DNA of 64,000 nucleotides from an uncultured Thiothrix sp. (GTDB lineage: Bacteria > Pseudomonadota > Gammaproteobacteria > Thiotrichales > Thiotrichaceae): contig NZ_CALMZC010000039.1 of assembly GCF_937873765.1 (NCBI RefSeq), forward strand, positions 124,001-188,000, written 5' to 3'. The stretch's first letter is position 1, and each line of letters opens with the position of its first letter. This document shows positions 8,592 to 15,988 of the stretch, one piece after another. A program made the position numbers and the translations under genes. The notes below the pieces were generated by a model. That model worked only from the letters and a program-made list of their open reading frames with translations, was not told the DNA's origin and did no database searches.

Positions 8592-9155
8592 ATGAAAATC
8601 AAGACTCCGTATACTTTAGCGGCGATCTTTGCGGTAAGTGTGTTTGCCTCTGGCTGTAGCCAAATGGCAGCACAGCAAGCTGCACCAGCTCCTGAAGCCA
8701 AACCAGCCGCACCAAAAACAATCGTTGACTGCAGCAAGTGCCATAAACCAGCTCCAGCCCCAGCGGCTACTCCAGCAGGTGGTGCACATACCCATCCAGC
8801 AATTCCTGGTTGTACTAATTCTACTACCCATACTCATCCCTTTACTAACGCTAAACATCAGCATGCGTATAGTTGTAAAGGTGGTAAAAAAACAGTTACT
8901 AAGCGTGTAGTGAAGCAAACTAAAAAGACAGCAGTTGCTAATAAGTGGGCACATACCCATCCAGCGATTCCTGGTTGTACTGATTCCATCACTCACACCC
9001 ATCCTTACAACAATGCTAACCACTCACACCATTACAGTTGCAAAGGTGGTCAAAAACAACAGCACATTGTAGTGCCCCAAGTTAAAGCAAAAGGTAATTT
9101 CAAGGGGCCAGTTCAAATTGATACGGGTGTAATGCAAACTTACAAAAAACCGTAA
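8592..9155 (+). CDS. Outer-membrane-type lipoprotein with two His/Cys-rich repeats
   Basis: 187 aa, family not recognised. The signal peptide ends in the lipobox FASGC, followed by SQMAAQQ, the same start as two neighbours (10717 and 11393). The body holds two 30-residue units beginning H-T-H-P-A-I-P-G-C-T and ending H-x-H-x-Y-S-C, at 8787-8876 and 8952-9041, exactly 165 bp apart. A C-terminal block VKAKGNFKGPVQID...M..Y is shared with three other lipoproteins nearby. The many His and Cys residues suggest metal binding or disulfide-stabilised repeats. The start ATG is preceded by the purine-rich AACGAAAGAGA also found before the 11393 gene. Confidence 0.85.
   Translation: MKIKTPYTLAAIFAVSVFASGCSQMAAQQAAPAPEAKPAAPKTIVDCSKCHKPAPAPAATPAGGAHTHPAIPGCTNSTTHTHPFTNAKHQHAYSCKGGKKTVTKRVVKQTKKTAVANKWAHTHPAIPGCTDSITHTHPYNNANHSHHYSCKGGQKQQHIVVPQVKAKGNFKGPVQIDTGVMQTYKKP
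8787..9041 (+). repeat. Two 30-codon His/Cys units, period 165 bp
   Basis: Unit 1 is 8787-8876 and unit 2 is 8952-9041. Both start at H-T-H-P-A-I-P-G-C-T and end at Y-S-C. Each has six to eight histidines and two cysteines. The spacer encodes a Lys/Thr/Val-rich linker. The same units with the same 165-bp spacing occur in the paralogue at 11651-11905. Confidence 0.85.
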
Positions 9156-9214
9156 AATGAGTGATTTTTGAGTTGCAGAAAGCTTCTGTGATTCAATAAA
9201 ATCTACCCATACCA

Positions 9215-9245
9215 GCCCGATGTCAGATGATATCGGGCATTTTTA
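9215..9245 (+). terminator. Rho-independent terminator after the first His/Cys lipoprotein
   Basis: GCCCGAT (9215-9221) pairs with ATCGGGC (9232-9238), followed by ATTTTTATT. The 10-base loop is followed by a short T tract, so the 8592 gene is probably monocistronic. Confidence 0.8.
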
Positions 9246-9362
9246 TTAGTAGCTTCTTTATTTTTATAAAACGGTTAAATTTGGTAATGTTGTAAATAAT
9301 CAGTTACTGTTGCACTCTTGCCTCACAACTGTATTGGTTCTTGTCGCACAAGCATAGAAATT

Positions 9363-10601
9363 ATGGATAAATTTAAAGCGTTATTACTACTTTTGGTGTG
9401 GATTTGCTTAGCACCGTTTAGCTCCGCCTTTGCATCTGTTTGGAGTTCTGACTCGCAATGGGATGAATCTTGGGAAAATCGCTATCGCCAATGGGTAGTT
9501 CAAAACTGGAAAGATGATATCTTCATGAATCCAGCCAAGCCTATCTATTACAAATTTGAAAACGACTGTGCTGATGCAACTTATATGATGCGCCTCATTT
9601 TCTCTTATGAGCATAGATTGCCTTTCGTAGTAAATAATCAGCAAACGCCAAGCCAAGTGATTAGCAATAATATGGGCATTTGGGACAATCTACCTGAACC
9701 ACAACGTGTGCGCCGTTTTATGGATTATGTTGCTGATATGACGAGCACTAAGTCCTTAAGACAAGATACTTATCCGGTTGCGTTGAATGACATTAAAGCG
9801 GGTGACGTTTATGTAGCACCGGGTGTACACTCTTATCAAATTGTAGAGGTGACTGAAACCGGTATTGCTGAAGTCATGGCCTCGACTACGCCAAAAACTT
9901 CACGTTTCTTACTACGTACTCCATCCTTTCCGTTTTATGTACCCGAAGATAAGACATTTGCTGATGGTTATCGTCGCTTTAAGCAACCTCAAAATATTCG
10001 TCAGCCTGCCAGCGCACAGCCGGGTTATAGCGAAGAACAGTTCCAGTTAGCGGCTGATTTGAAATACGACTATGTGGCGTTCACTGATATTATTTCTAAA
10101 AAGCTAGGCAAACGCTCAGAGCGCCCTGATGAAAAAACTACTCGTTTATTATTAGCACTTTGTATGTATGCTAATGATCGTAGCGTTTACGTATATGATG
10201 CACTGTGGCATCTACAGGAGATTCGTAAAGGTGGACGTCAATGTATGAGTGCTAAAGAGTTTGATGATTATTCAACGCCAGGACGCGATAAACGTTTAGG
10301 CATGTTCTTTAGTTCCATTCGCCATCACCTAGATCGCATTGGCCGCTTTGATCCACAATCCCAACCTGCCCGTTGGGCGAAAGCGGTGTTCTCGATTGAT
10401 GAGCCACCAGCCGGTGAAATGAAACATTTAAATGATTTCTGCATGGTACAAATGACCTTAGGCGAAGAGTTATATATGAGTTTGCGTGAGTTACGCAAAA
10501 ACTTAGAAGGTGGTCACTTAGTATCTGACCCTCATGCACCACTACAGTATCGTTGGGGCATAGTTAAAACACCTTACGCACCTACTTGCCCAACTTATTA
10601 A
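9363..10601 (+). CDS. Secreted protein of unknown family, possible papain-like/transglutaminase-like fold
   Basis: 412 aa from the ATG at 9363. That start places a clean signal peptide (KALLLLLVWICLAPFSSAFA) at the N-terminus; an upstream TTG at 9318 would add 15 residues ahead of it. I do not recognise the family. A cysteine in NDCADATYMMRLIF (Cys at about mature residue 60) followed by GDVYVAPGVHSYQIVEV resembles the Cys and His blocks of NlpC/P60 or transglutaminase-like hydrolases. The C-terminal half is helical and charged with no recognisable motif. It lies between members of the lipoprotein family and may act on or with them; that link rests on position only. Confidence 0.75.
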   Translation: MDKFKALLLLLVWICLAPFSSAFASVWSSDSQWDESWENRYRQWVVQNWKDDIFMNPAKPIYYKFENDCADATYMMRLIFSYEHRLPFVVNNQQTPSQVISNNMGIWDNLPEPQRVRRFMDYVADMTSTKSLRQDTYPVALNDIKAGDVYVAPGVHSYQIVEVTETGIAEVMASTTPKTSRFLLRTPSFPFYVPEDKTFADGYRRFKQPQNIRQPASAQPGYSEEQFQLAADLKYDYVAFTDIISKKLGKRSERPDEKTTRLLLALCMYANDRSVYVYDALWHLQEIRKGGRQCMSAKEFDDYSTPGRDKRLGMFFSSIRHHLDRIGRFDPQSQPARWAKAVFSIDEPPAGEMKHLNDFCMVQMTLGEELYMSLRELRKNLEGGHLVSDPHAPLQYRWGIVKTPYAPTCPTY

Positions 10602-10664
10602 GTAATTAGGGTGATTGTTGTAAAAAAGTCAGGGGAATTGTTTTATCTTACCAACAATTTTGAA

Positions 10665-10688
10665 TATACTTGTAGAACCTTGTTCCCT
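10665..10688 (+). promoter_or_regulatory. Predicted promoter and leader of the Pro-rich lipoprotein
   Basis: TATACT at 10665-10670 is preceded by TTTTGAA and followed after 11 bases by GTTCCCT (10682-10688). The same arrangement, TTTGACTATACT then GTTCCCT, stands before the 11393 gene. No convincing -35 hexamer at 17 bases is visible. Confidence 0.45.
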
Positions 10689-10716
10689 AATTAACGTTAT
10701 ATAGAGACCGAAGACT

Positions 10717-11103
10717 ATGAAGATGAAAGCTCAACTCTCTCTCGCAGCAGTTATTCTGGCTGGTTTATTAGCATCTGGTTGTAGCCAAATGAGTGCTCAA
10801 CAAGTCGTAGAGCCACCGCCAGCACCAACTCCAGATAAAGTTGTCTTAGATTGTAGCAAATGTGGCCCAGCACCTGTTGTAAAACCACGTCCAGTTGTGA
10901 AACCACGCCCAGTGGTACGTCCACGTCCAGTGGTACGTCCACGTCCAGTTGTGAAGCCACGTCCTCCAGTTGTTGTTCGTCCACAACCACGCCCACCAGT
11001 TGTGGTAGTACCACCAGTAAAAGTACCACCAGTGAAGGCAAAAGGTACCTATCGTGGTAAGATCCAAATCGATCAAGGCGTGATGAAGCAATACCAACAG
11101 TAA
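10717..11103 (+). CDS. Proline-rich lipoprotein with PVV(K/R)PR repeats
   Basis: 128 aa, family not recognised. Lipobox LASGC is followed by SQMSAQQ as in the neighbours. A DCSKC motif follows, as in the 8592 and 11393 products. The middle is five tandem PVV(K/R)PR hexapeptides (10873-10962) and further Pro/Val/Arg-rich sequence. The C-terminus VPPVKAKGTYRGKIQID...M..Y is the shared terminal block. The rigid, positively charged polyproline stretch would suit spanning or binding the peptidoglycan layer, but this is inference. Its own promoter and terminator are visible, so it is probably transcribed alone. Confidence 0.85.
   Translation: MKMKAQLSLAAVILAGLLASGCSQMSAQQVVEPPPAPTPDKVVLDCSKCGPAPVVKPRPVVKPRPVVRPRPVVRPRPVVKPRPPVVVRPQPRPPVVVVPPVKVPPVKAKGTYRGKIQIDQGVMKQYQQ
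10873..10962 (+). repeat. Five tandem 18-bp repeats encoding PVV(K/R)PR
   Basis: Five in-frame copies of an 18-bp unit (consensus CCAGTTGTGAAACCACGT, with K/R variation) encode PVVKPR, PVVKPR, PVVRPR, PVVRPR, PVVKPR. Copy number is likely to vary between strains. Confidence 0.85.
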
Positions 11104-11151
11104 GAATTGATGTGGCTAAGCTTTTGTAGCTAAACCACAACAAAACTGCTC

Positions 11152-11187
11152 AAGCCCTTTACTTTGTAAAAAGTAAGGGGCTTTTTG
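11152..11187 (+). terminator. Rho-independent terminator after the Pro-rich lipoprotein
   Basis: AAGCCCTTTACTT pairs with AAGTAAGGGGCTT and is followed by TTTTTG. The stem tolerates one bulge. It ends transcription of the 10717 gene. Confidence 0.8.
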
Positions 11188-11346
11188 TTTGTGAGTTTTG
11201 AACCCCAGAAGCAAGCTACTACAAGGATTTGCTAGACGATTGCTTGTGCATTGAACAGTTGAGTGGGGGTTAGAAAAAAATATAAAAAATGTCGTAAAAA
11301 AAACTCAAAACTCGGTTTTATGCGCATCAATTTTAAAAACTTTGAC

Positions 11347-11368
11347 TATACTCGAGAGTGCGTTCCCT
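11347..11368 (+). promoter_or_regulatory. Predicted promoter and leader of the second His/Cys lipoprotein
   Basis: TATACT at 11347-11352 within TTTGACTATACT, then GTTCCCT at 11362-11368. It matches the element at 10665-10688. The leader continues with AACAACGAAAGAGA just before the ATG at 11393, a stretch also found before the 8592 gene. Confidence 0.45.
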
Positions 11369-11392
11369 TAAACAACGAAAGAGACCACTATT

Positions 11393-12025
11393 ATGAAAAT
11401 GAAAACCCAATTTTCACTAGCTGCCATTTTTTTGGCAGGGCTACTCACTTCTGGTTGTAGTCAGATGAGTGCACAGCAGGTTGCACAAGCTGCACCTCCA
11501 CCAGCACCGGCTCCTGGCAAAGTTATTACCATTACTGACTGCAGTAAATGTCCTCCACGTCCACGTGTTGGTGGTGGTACAGTGCGTAAAGGTGGTGGGG
11601 GCGTACGTAGAGGAGGAGGGGTACGTAGAGGAGGTGGGTTAGGTGGTCGTCATTCTCATCCTGCGATTCCTGGTTGTACTAATTCAGTTACGCATAGTCA
11701 CCCATTCACTAATCCACGCCATACGCATAAATACAGTTGTAAAGGTCGCAAGCCCAATAGAGGGGGGAGAGGCCCAATTAGAAAGCCATTACCTCCAACA
11801 GGTGGCAAATGGGCACATACCCACCCAGCGATCCCTGGTTGCACTAACTCTATAACTCATACTCATCCATATACCAATCCTAACCACTCACATCATTACA
11901 GCTGTCGTGGTGGGATGCGTCCTCAGCAACAACAGCAAATTATTGTTCCGCCTGTTAAAGCCAAAGGCAATTTCAAAGGCCCCATTCAAATCGATCAAGG
12001 CACAATGAAGCAATATCGCCAATAA
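11393..12025 (+). CDS. Lipoprotein with two His/Cys-rich repeats and Gly/Arg-rich linker
   Basis: 210 aa, a paralogue of the 8592 product. Lipobox LTSGC, then SQMSAQQ and DCSKC. A Gly/Arg-rich linker (GGGVRRGGG repeated) precedes two 30-residue His/Cys units at 11651-11740 and 11816-11905, again exactly 165 bp apart. Each unit begins H-x-H-P-A-I-P-G-C-T-N-S and ends Y-S-C. The C-terminus is the shared VKAKGNFKGPIQIDQG-T-M-K-Q-Y block. The conservation of repeat spacing and ends, against divergent linkers, indicates duplication followed by functional constraint on the units. Function unknown; metal binding is plausible. Confidence 0.85.
   Translation: MKMKTQFSLAAIFLAGLLTSGCSQMSAQQVAQAAPPPAPAPGKVITITDCSKCPPRPRVGGGTVRKGGGGVRRGGGVRRGGGLGGRHSHPAIPGCTNSVTHSHPFTNPRHTHKYSCKGRKPNRGGRGPIRKPLPPTGGKWAHTHPAIPGCTNSITHTHPYTNPNHSHHYSCRGGMRPQQQQQIIVPPVKAKGNFKGPIQIDQGTMKQYRQ
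11651..11905 (+). repeat. Two 30-codon His/Cys units, period 165 bp (paralogous copy)
   Basis: Units at 11651-11740 and 11816-11905, homologous to those at 8787-9041 with the same spacing. Diagnostic residues are H-x-H-P-x-I-P-G-C-T at the start and H-x-H-x-Y-S-C at the end. Confidence 0.85.
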
Positions 12026-12060
12026 AAGGCTGTAAGCAAGCATTAGGAAACAATAGCTAA

Positions 12061-12094
12061 CAAGGTACCCATTCTAAGAGAGTGGGTATCCTTG
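12061..12094 (+). terminator. Hairpin after the second His/Cys lipoprotein
   Basis: CAAGGTACCCATTCT pairs with AGAGTGGGTATCCTTG with small bulges. No T tract follows, so termination is less certain than for the neighbours. Confidence 0.45.
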
Positions 12095-12250
12095 CCGTTT
12101 ATCTAGTAGTCATTTAACAACTGCCGATAAAATTTATTGGTTAAGCTGTCATTAGGGCGGGTCTTAGCATAGTAAGGCTGTCTGCAATGGGCTTATAAGA
12201 TACCTAGCGTATTTTTAATAACAATAAATTTTAAATAGAGGCAACCAATA

Positions 12251-12568
12251 ATGAAAATTAAGAATCGGCATGTAGCTATGGCTATTTTGATTGCGGGTAT
12301 AGCCGCGGCAGGTTGTAGCCAACAGCAAGCAGCGCCACCGGTTGAAACGGTTCCAGAGCCAATTGTTGAAGCTCCCCAACCAGAGCCTGTGCCCGTCATT
12401 GAAGAGCCAGCCCCGATTGTACAACCAGCACCACCTGTACAGCGCCCTCGTCCAGTCCACCGGCCGGTTCAGCGTCCGCCCGTCAAAGTGCCACCTGTTA
12501 AGGCTAAGGGTAATTACCGTGGTGCAGTGCCTATTGATCGTCGTGCTATGCAGCAGTATCAATACTAA
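12251..12568 (+). CDS. Short Pro/Glu-rich lipoprotein with the shared C-terminal block
   Basis: 105 aa, fourth member of the family. The lipobox is AAAGC followed by SQQQA; the middle is Pro/Glu/Val-rich (EPIVEAPQPEPVPVIEEP), then Pro/Arg-rich. The C-terminus VPPVKAKGNYRGAVPID...M..Y is the same block as in the three paralogues. The middle differs from the 10717 product by being acidic first and basic later. It lacks the GTTCCC leader seen before its paralogues. A purine-rich ATAGAGGCAA precedes the ATG. Confidence 0.8.
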   Translation: MKIKNRHVAMAILIAGIAAAGCSQQQAAPPVETVPEPIVEAPQPEPVPVIEEPAPIVQPAPPVQRPRPVHRPVQRPPVKVPPVKAKGNYRGAVPIDRRAMQQYQY

Positions 12569-12579
12569 AAAACTGTTAC

Positions 12580-12612
12580 TGTTATGGTTGAGTATGGTAC
12601 TCAACCATAACA
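12580..12612 (+). terminator. Perfect 15-bp hairpin downstream of the Pro/Glu-rich lipoprotein
   Basis: TGTTATGGTTGAGTA (12580-12594) pairs perfectly with TACTCAACCATAACA (12598-12612) across a 3-base loop. No T tract follows. It may terminate or protect the mRNA 3' end, or be a protein-binding palindrome. Confidence 0.6.
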
Positions 12613-12791
12613 ATGTAAATGGAAGCCGACTGACAAGAATTATGAATAGCTAAAGTTTTTTGTTAAACCCCATGCATTAAAAAATTAATGTTCCTGAAGC
12701 TAGTATTTGCTAGATATTTATTATAAAACTACGTGCGCACGGGTTGGGGATGTGCGTTCCTTCTAGATTATTTATTCCTTTGGGTGGAGTT

Positions 12792-13727
12792 ATGGTGAAC
12801 TCTTTTGTCAATACAGCTTTAAAAAGAAAGATTAGTTTTGTGGCTTATGGCAGTGCTATTTTAGCCTTAGCGAATTTAGCAGGTTGTTCTACGAACACGG
12901 TCGAAACAGAAGCAAAGCCTTCGACACCACAGAAATTGGCGACCACTAAGCCGCAAACTTCTATCAGAATTATTCAAAGGAATCTTGCTGTAACAGCACA
13001 ATCGTCACCACCACGCCGTGGCAAAGATCAGCATCAATTGGAGTTCGAACAAAAACAGCGTTGGTATCATCAACAATGGGAAGTTGCCCAGCGTGCGAAT
13101 GAAGCCAGACAACGTGCACAAATGGCTTGGCAAATACAACGTTCGCAACGTGTAGTTAACACGGATTATTCTGAACGCTTGGCTGAAGCTGCAGTGGATC
13201 GTTTACGTTATCGCGTTAGCTATAATGGTGCGTATATTCCTATAAGTTATCCGAATGGCGATGTCCCTTCCAATATTGGCGTTTGTACTGACACCGTTAT
13301 TCGTTCTTATCGTCGCTTGGGTGTCGATTTGCAACGTCTAGTCCATGAAGATATTTCGCGCGCATTCTATTCTTATCCAAATTTGCCGAAGTGGGGCTTG
13401 CAAGGTCCGGATACTAATATCGATCATCGGCGTGTCCATAATTTAAAAGTCTTTTTCACTCGTCATGGTCAACGTTTACCTGTCACTGGTAATCCTAGTG
13501 ATTATCGTCCTGGTGATTTAGTCACTTGGAGTTTGGGGGGTGATCAAGAACATATTGGCATTGTGGTCGATCAGCGCTCGCCTTCTGATCCACGCCGTTT
13601 CATGATCGTGCATAATATTGGCCAAGGTGAAAAGCTAGAAGATGTACTCTTCAAAATGCCTATTAGCGGTCACTATCGCTATTTCCCAGGCTCACGTCAG
13701 CCACAACTGGCTTCAGTTCAGTATTAG
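12792..13727 (+). CDS. DUF1287 lipoprotein, predicted NlpC/P60-like hydrolase
   Basis: 311 aa from the ATG at 12792, which has GGTGGAG just upstream; a TTG at 12744 is rejected. The lipobox LAGC lies near residue 31, then a Gln/Arg-rich linker. The C-terminal about 190 residues are a clear DUF1287 domain: YPNGDVPSNIGVCTDTVIRSY, LVHEDISRAFYSYP, NIDHRRVHNL, GDLVTW, EHIGIVVD, VHNIGQG, GHYRYF. The family shares the Cys (GVCTD) and His (HIGIV) pattern of NlpC/P60-like amidases, but its reaction is not established. It closes the lipoprotein block and could act on cell wall or lipoprotein substrates. Confidence 0.85.
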   Translation: MVNSFVNTALKRKISFVAYGSAILALANLAGCSTNTVETEAKPSTPQKLATTKPQTSIRIIQRNLAVTAQSSPPRRGKDQHQLEFEQKQRWYHQQWEVAQRANEARQRAQMAWQIQRSQRVVNTDYSERLAEAAVDRLRYRVSYNGAYIPISYPNGDVPSNIGVCTDTVIRSYRRLGVDLQRLVHEDISRAFYSYPNLPKWGLQGPDTNIDHRRVHNLKVFFTRHGQRLPVTGNPSDYRPGDLVTWSLGGDQEHIGIVVDQRSPSDPRRFMIVHNIGQGEKLEDVLFKMPISGHYRYFPGSRQPQLASVQY

Positions 13728-13738
13728 GGCTAATTTTG

Positions 13739-13764
13739 CTAAGCCCCACAAACTTGGGGCTTAG
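13739..13764 (+). terminator. Hairpin after the DUF1287 gene
   Basis: CTAAGCCCCA (13739-13748) pairs perfectly with TGGGGCTTAG (13755-13764), loop of six bases. It separates the accessory block from the ribosomal operon. There is no T tract. Confidence 0.6.
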
Positions 13765-13882
13765 AACACGGTTTATTTGTCAATACCCTCTTCACATTTC
13801 TCAAAAAAACCGTACAATTGCGCGTTTGCTTTTGGCAGCGCTCTGTCGATCGGTATTTGAATTTAACTAAGGTCTTTGATTT

Positions 13883-14134
13883 ATGGTCAATATTCGTCTG
13901 GCTCGTGGTGGTTCTAAAAAGAATCCATTCTATAGCATAGTGGTCACTGATAAACGCAAGCCTCGTGACAGCGGCTATATTGAGCGTGTGGGTTTCTTTA
14001 ATCCAGTTGCTCGCGGTCAAGAAATTCGTTTACACGTTGAGCAAGAGCGTGTGCAATATTGGATTTCTAAAGGTGCACAACCTAGTGAGCGCGTAGCAAA
14101 GTTGTTGAGTGAATCAGCAAAAGCAGCTGCTTAA
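13883..14134 (+). CDS. rpsP: 30S ribosomal protein S16
   Basis: 83 aa, full length. S16 helps assemble the 5' domain of the small subunit. The start [17 protein letters not shown] and the block [14 protein letters not shown] are diagnostic. It is first in the conserved operon rpsP-rimM-trmD-rplS; 13 bases separate it from rimM. Confidence 0.98.
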   Translation: MVNIRLARGGSKKNPFYSIVVTDKRKPRDSGYIERVGFFNPVARGQEIRLHVEQERVQYWISKGAQPSERVAKLLSESAKAAA

Positions 14135-14147
14135 GTAGGTTTTCTAG

Positions 14148-14663
14148 ATGCTAGCTCAATCTGAAGCCATGGTTGTACTTGGAAAAATTTCCGGTGCGTT
14201 TGGTGTTAAAGGTTGGGTAAAAGTCCATTCTTATACTGAAAATCTGGCCGATATTTTTAATTATCAGCCTTTATATTTCAAAGTTAATCAAGAATGGAAA
14301 GCTGTAAAGCTTATTGACCATCAACAGCAATCCAAAGGCCTGGTCGCCAAATTTGAACATGTTTTAGACCGTAATGCAGCGATTAAGCTGACTGGCACTG
14401 AGATTGCTGTATTACGTAGTCAATTACCTGTTCTAGCAGCCGATGAGTATTATTGGTCTGATTTAGAGGGTCTAACAGTGAAAACTATCACTGGCACGGT
14501 CTTAGGTAAGGTAGATCACTTATTTGAAACGGGAGCTAATGATGTCCTAGTAGTTAAACATGCTACTGGCGAACATTGGTTGCCTTGGGTAATGGATTCA
14601 GTGATTAGGCGTGTTGATTTGGCTACTAGTTTAATCGAAGTCGACTGGGATCCAGAGTTTTGA
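14148..14663 (+). CDS. rimM: Ribosome maturation factor RimM
   Basis: 171 aa. RimM binds S19 and helps 30S head assembly. The N-terminal RimM domain has [22 protein letters not shown]; the C-terminal PRC barrel runs from about residue 97 ([11 protein letters not shown]) to the end ([14 protein letters not shown]). A second ATG at 14169 would give MVVLGKIS and is also possible; AGTAGG lies upstream of the ATG chosen. Second gene of the operon. Confidence 0.96.
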   Translation: MLAQSEAMVVLGKISGAFGVKGWVKVHSYTENLADIFNYQPLYFKVNQEWKAVKLIDHQQQSKGLVAKFEHVLDRNAAIKLTGTEIAVLRSQLPVLAADEYYWSDLEGLTVKTITGTVLGKVDHLFETGANDVLVVKHATGEHWLPWVMDSVIRRVDLATSLIEVDWDPEF

Positions 14664-14670
14664 GCTTAAA

Positions 14671-15423
14671 ATGCAGTTTGCAGTACTGACCCTGTTTCCG
14701 GAGTTAGTACAAGCGGTAACTCAGCATGGTATTGTGCGACGAGCTATTGAGCAGCAAGCTGTCGAGGTTAGTTGTTATAATCCACGCGATTATACGTTGG
14801 ACGTACATCGTACTGTAGATGATCGCCCTTATGGCGGTGGCCCAGGAATGGTAATGAAGTCCGACTGTTTATTGCGAGCGATTCGTGATGTACGAAAGCG
14901 GCATCTGGGTCGATTAGTTTATTTAAGTCCACAAGGTATACCTTTAACACAAGCCAAAGTCCGTGAGTTTGCGCAAGAGTCAGGGTTAGTCTTACTGTGT
15001 GGACGCTATGAAGGCATTGATGAGCGCATTATTCAATTAGAAGTAGACGAAGAATGTTCCATCGGTGATTATGTACTTAGTGGTGGTGAGCTAGGGGCAA
15101 TGGTACTGATTGACAGTGTCACCCGTTTACTACCCGGAGTATTAGGGCATGAAGATTCTGCTGAGCAAGATTCATTCGCAGAAGGTTTGTTAGATTGTCC
15201 ACATTATACCCGCCCTGAGCTCATTGAAGGGTTGGGGATTCCTGCTGTTCTTAAAAGTGGGAATCACGCTGCTATTGCTCGTTGGCGTAAAATGCAAATG
15301 TTAGGGGCGACATGGTTAAAACGTCCTGATTTGCTAGCAAAAAAAGATTTAAGTGCAGCAGAACAAGCCCTGCTGAATGAATTTAGACAGGAATACAAGG
15401 TTTCTTCAGAGGTTATCTCATGA
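14671..15423 (+). CDS. trmD: tRNA (guanine-37-N1)-methyltransferase TrmD
   Basis: 250 aa. TrmD makes m1G37 in tRNAs reading CUN, CCN and CGG and so prevents frameshifting. The trefoil-knot SPOUT motifs are present: [21 protein letters not shown], and [15 protein letters not shown]. The catalytic Asp lies in the downstream D-S-F-A segment ([12 protein letters not shown]). Its last four bases overlap the rplS start (ATGA), indicating coupled translation. Confidence 0.98.
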   Translation: MQFAVLTLFPELVQAVTQHGIVRRAIEQQAVEVSCYNPRDYTLDVHRTVDDRPYGGGPGMVMKSDCLLRAIRDVRKRHLGRLVYLSPQGIPLTQAKVREFAQESGLVLLCGRYEGIDERIIQLEVDEECSIGDYVLSGGELGAMVLIDSVTRLLPGVLGHEDSAEQDSFAEGLLDCPHYTRPELIEGLGIPAVLKSGNHAAIARWRKMQMLGATWLKRPDLLAKKDLSAAEQALLNEFRQEYKVSSEVIS

Positions 15424-15764
15424 ATACGATTATTCGTCAGTTAGAACAAGAGCAAATGAATAAGGATATCCCTAATTTTGCTCCCGGTGATACAGTAGTA
15501 GTACAGGTTCGCGTAAAAGAGGGTGATAAAGAGCGTTTACAAGCTTATGAAGGCGTGGTTATTGCTAAACGTAACCGTAGCTTACACTCAGCATTCACCG
15601 TACGGAAAATGTCTTATGGCGAAGGTGTGGAGCGCGTATTCCAAACTTACAGTAATAGCATTGCTAGCATCGAATTGAAACGTCGTGGTGATGTGCGTCG
15701 TGCAAAACTGTACTATCTACGTGGCTTGACTGGTAAAGCGGCACGGATTAAAGAAAAAGTTTAA
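15420..15764 (+). CDS. rplS: 50S ribosomal protein L19
   Basis: 114 aa. L19 sits at the 30S-50S interface. Diagnostic blocks are [39 protein letters not shown] and [20 protein letters not shown]. It overlaps the trmD stop by four bases and is followed by a strong terminator, so it ends the operon. Confidence 0.98.
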   Translation: MNTIIRQLEQEQMNKDIPNFAPGDTVVVQVRVKEGDKERLQAYEGVVIAKRNRSLHSAFTVRKMSYGEGVERVFQTYSNSIASIELKRRGDVRRAKLYYLRGLTGKAARIKEKV

Positions 15765-15793
15765 GCTCCTAAGTCGTAGCTCAAAACTGTCAA

Positions 15794-15829
15794 AAGCACT
15801 ATCAACGCTCTAGTTATAGTGCTTTTTTT
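15794..15829 (+). terminator. Rho-independent terminator of the rpsP-rplS operon
   Basis: AAGCACTAT pairs with ATAGTGCTT and is followed by seven T residues in total. A clear intrinsic terminator. Confidence 0.9.
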
Positions 15830-15988
15830 ATGGGTGAAGTTTAGAAAATTCGCGCTAAGCCCCGAAGATTACCGCGCCTATCTGGTCAGTCTATACAGGC
15901 TATAAACTGCTCTTTATGATAGATCCATCAAAAAAATAATTTATAGTAGTCGGGGTATGATTAAGTGATTGAAACTGGGGTTCCATCC

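Noticed and set aside
8616-9023. 135-codon minus-strand frame in the His/Cys lipoprotein
   Set aside because: It is the complement of the repeat-rich lipoprotein; the plus frame has a lipobox and conserved paralogues.
10873-10962. Short direct repeats that could suggest a CRISPR or satellite
   Set aside because: The unit is 18 bp with no spacers, in frame and encoding PVV(K/R)PR; it is a coding repeat.
10846-11097. Trp-rich minus-strand frame opposite the Pro-rich lipoprotein
   Set aside because: Trp codons are the complement of Pro codons (CCA/TGG); an artefact of the repeats.
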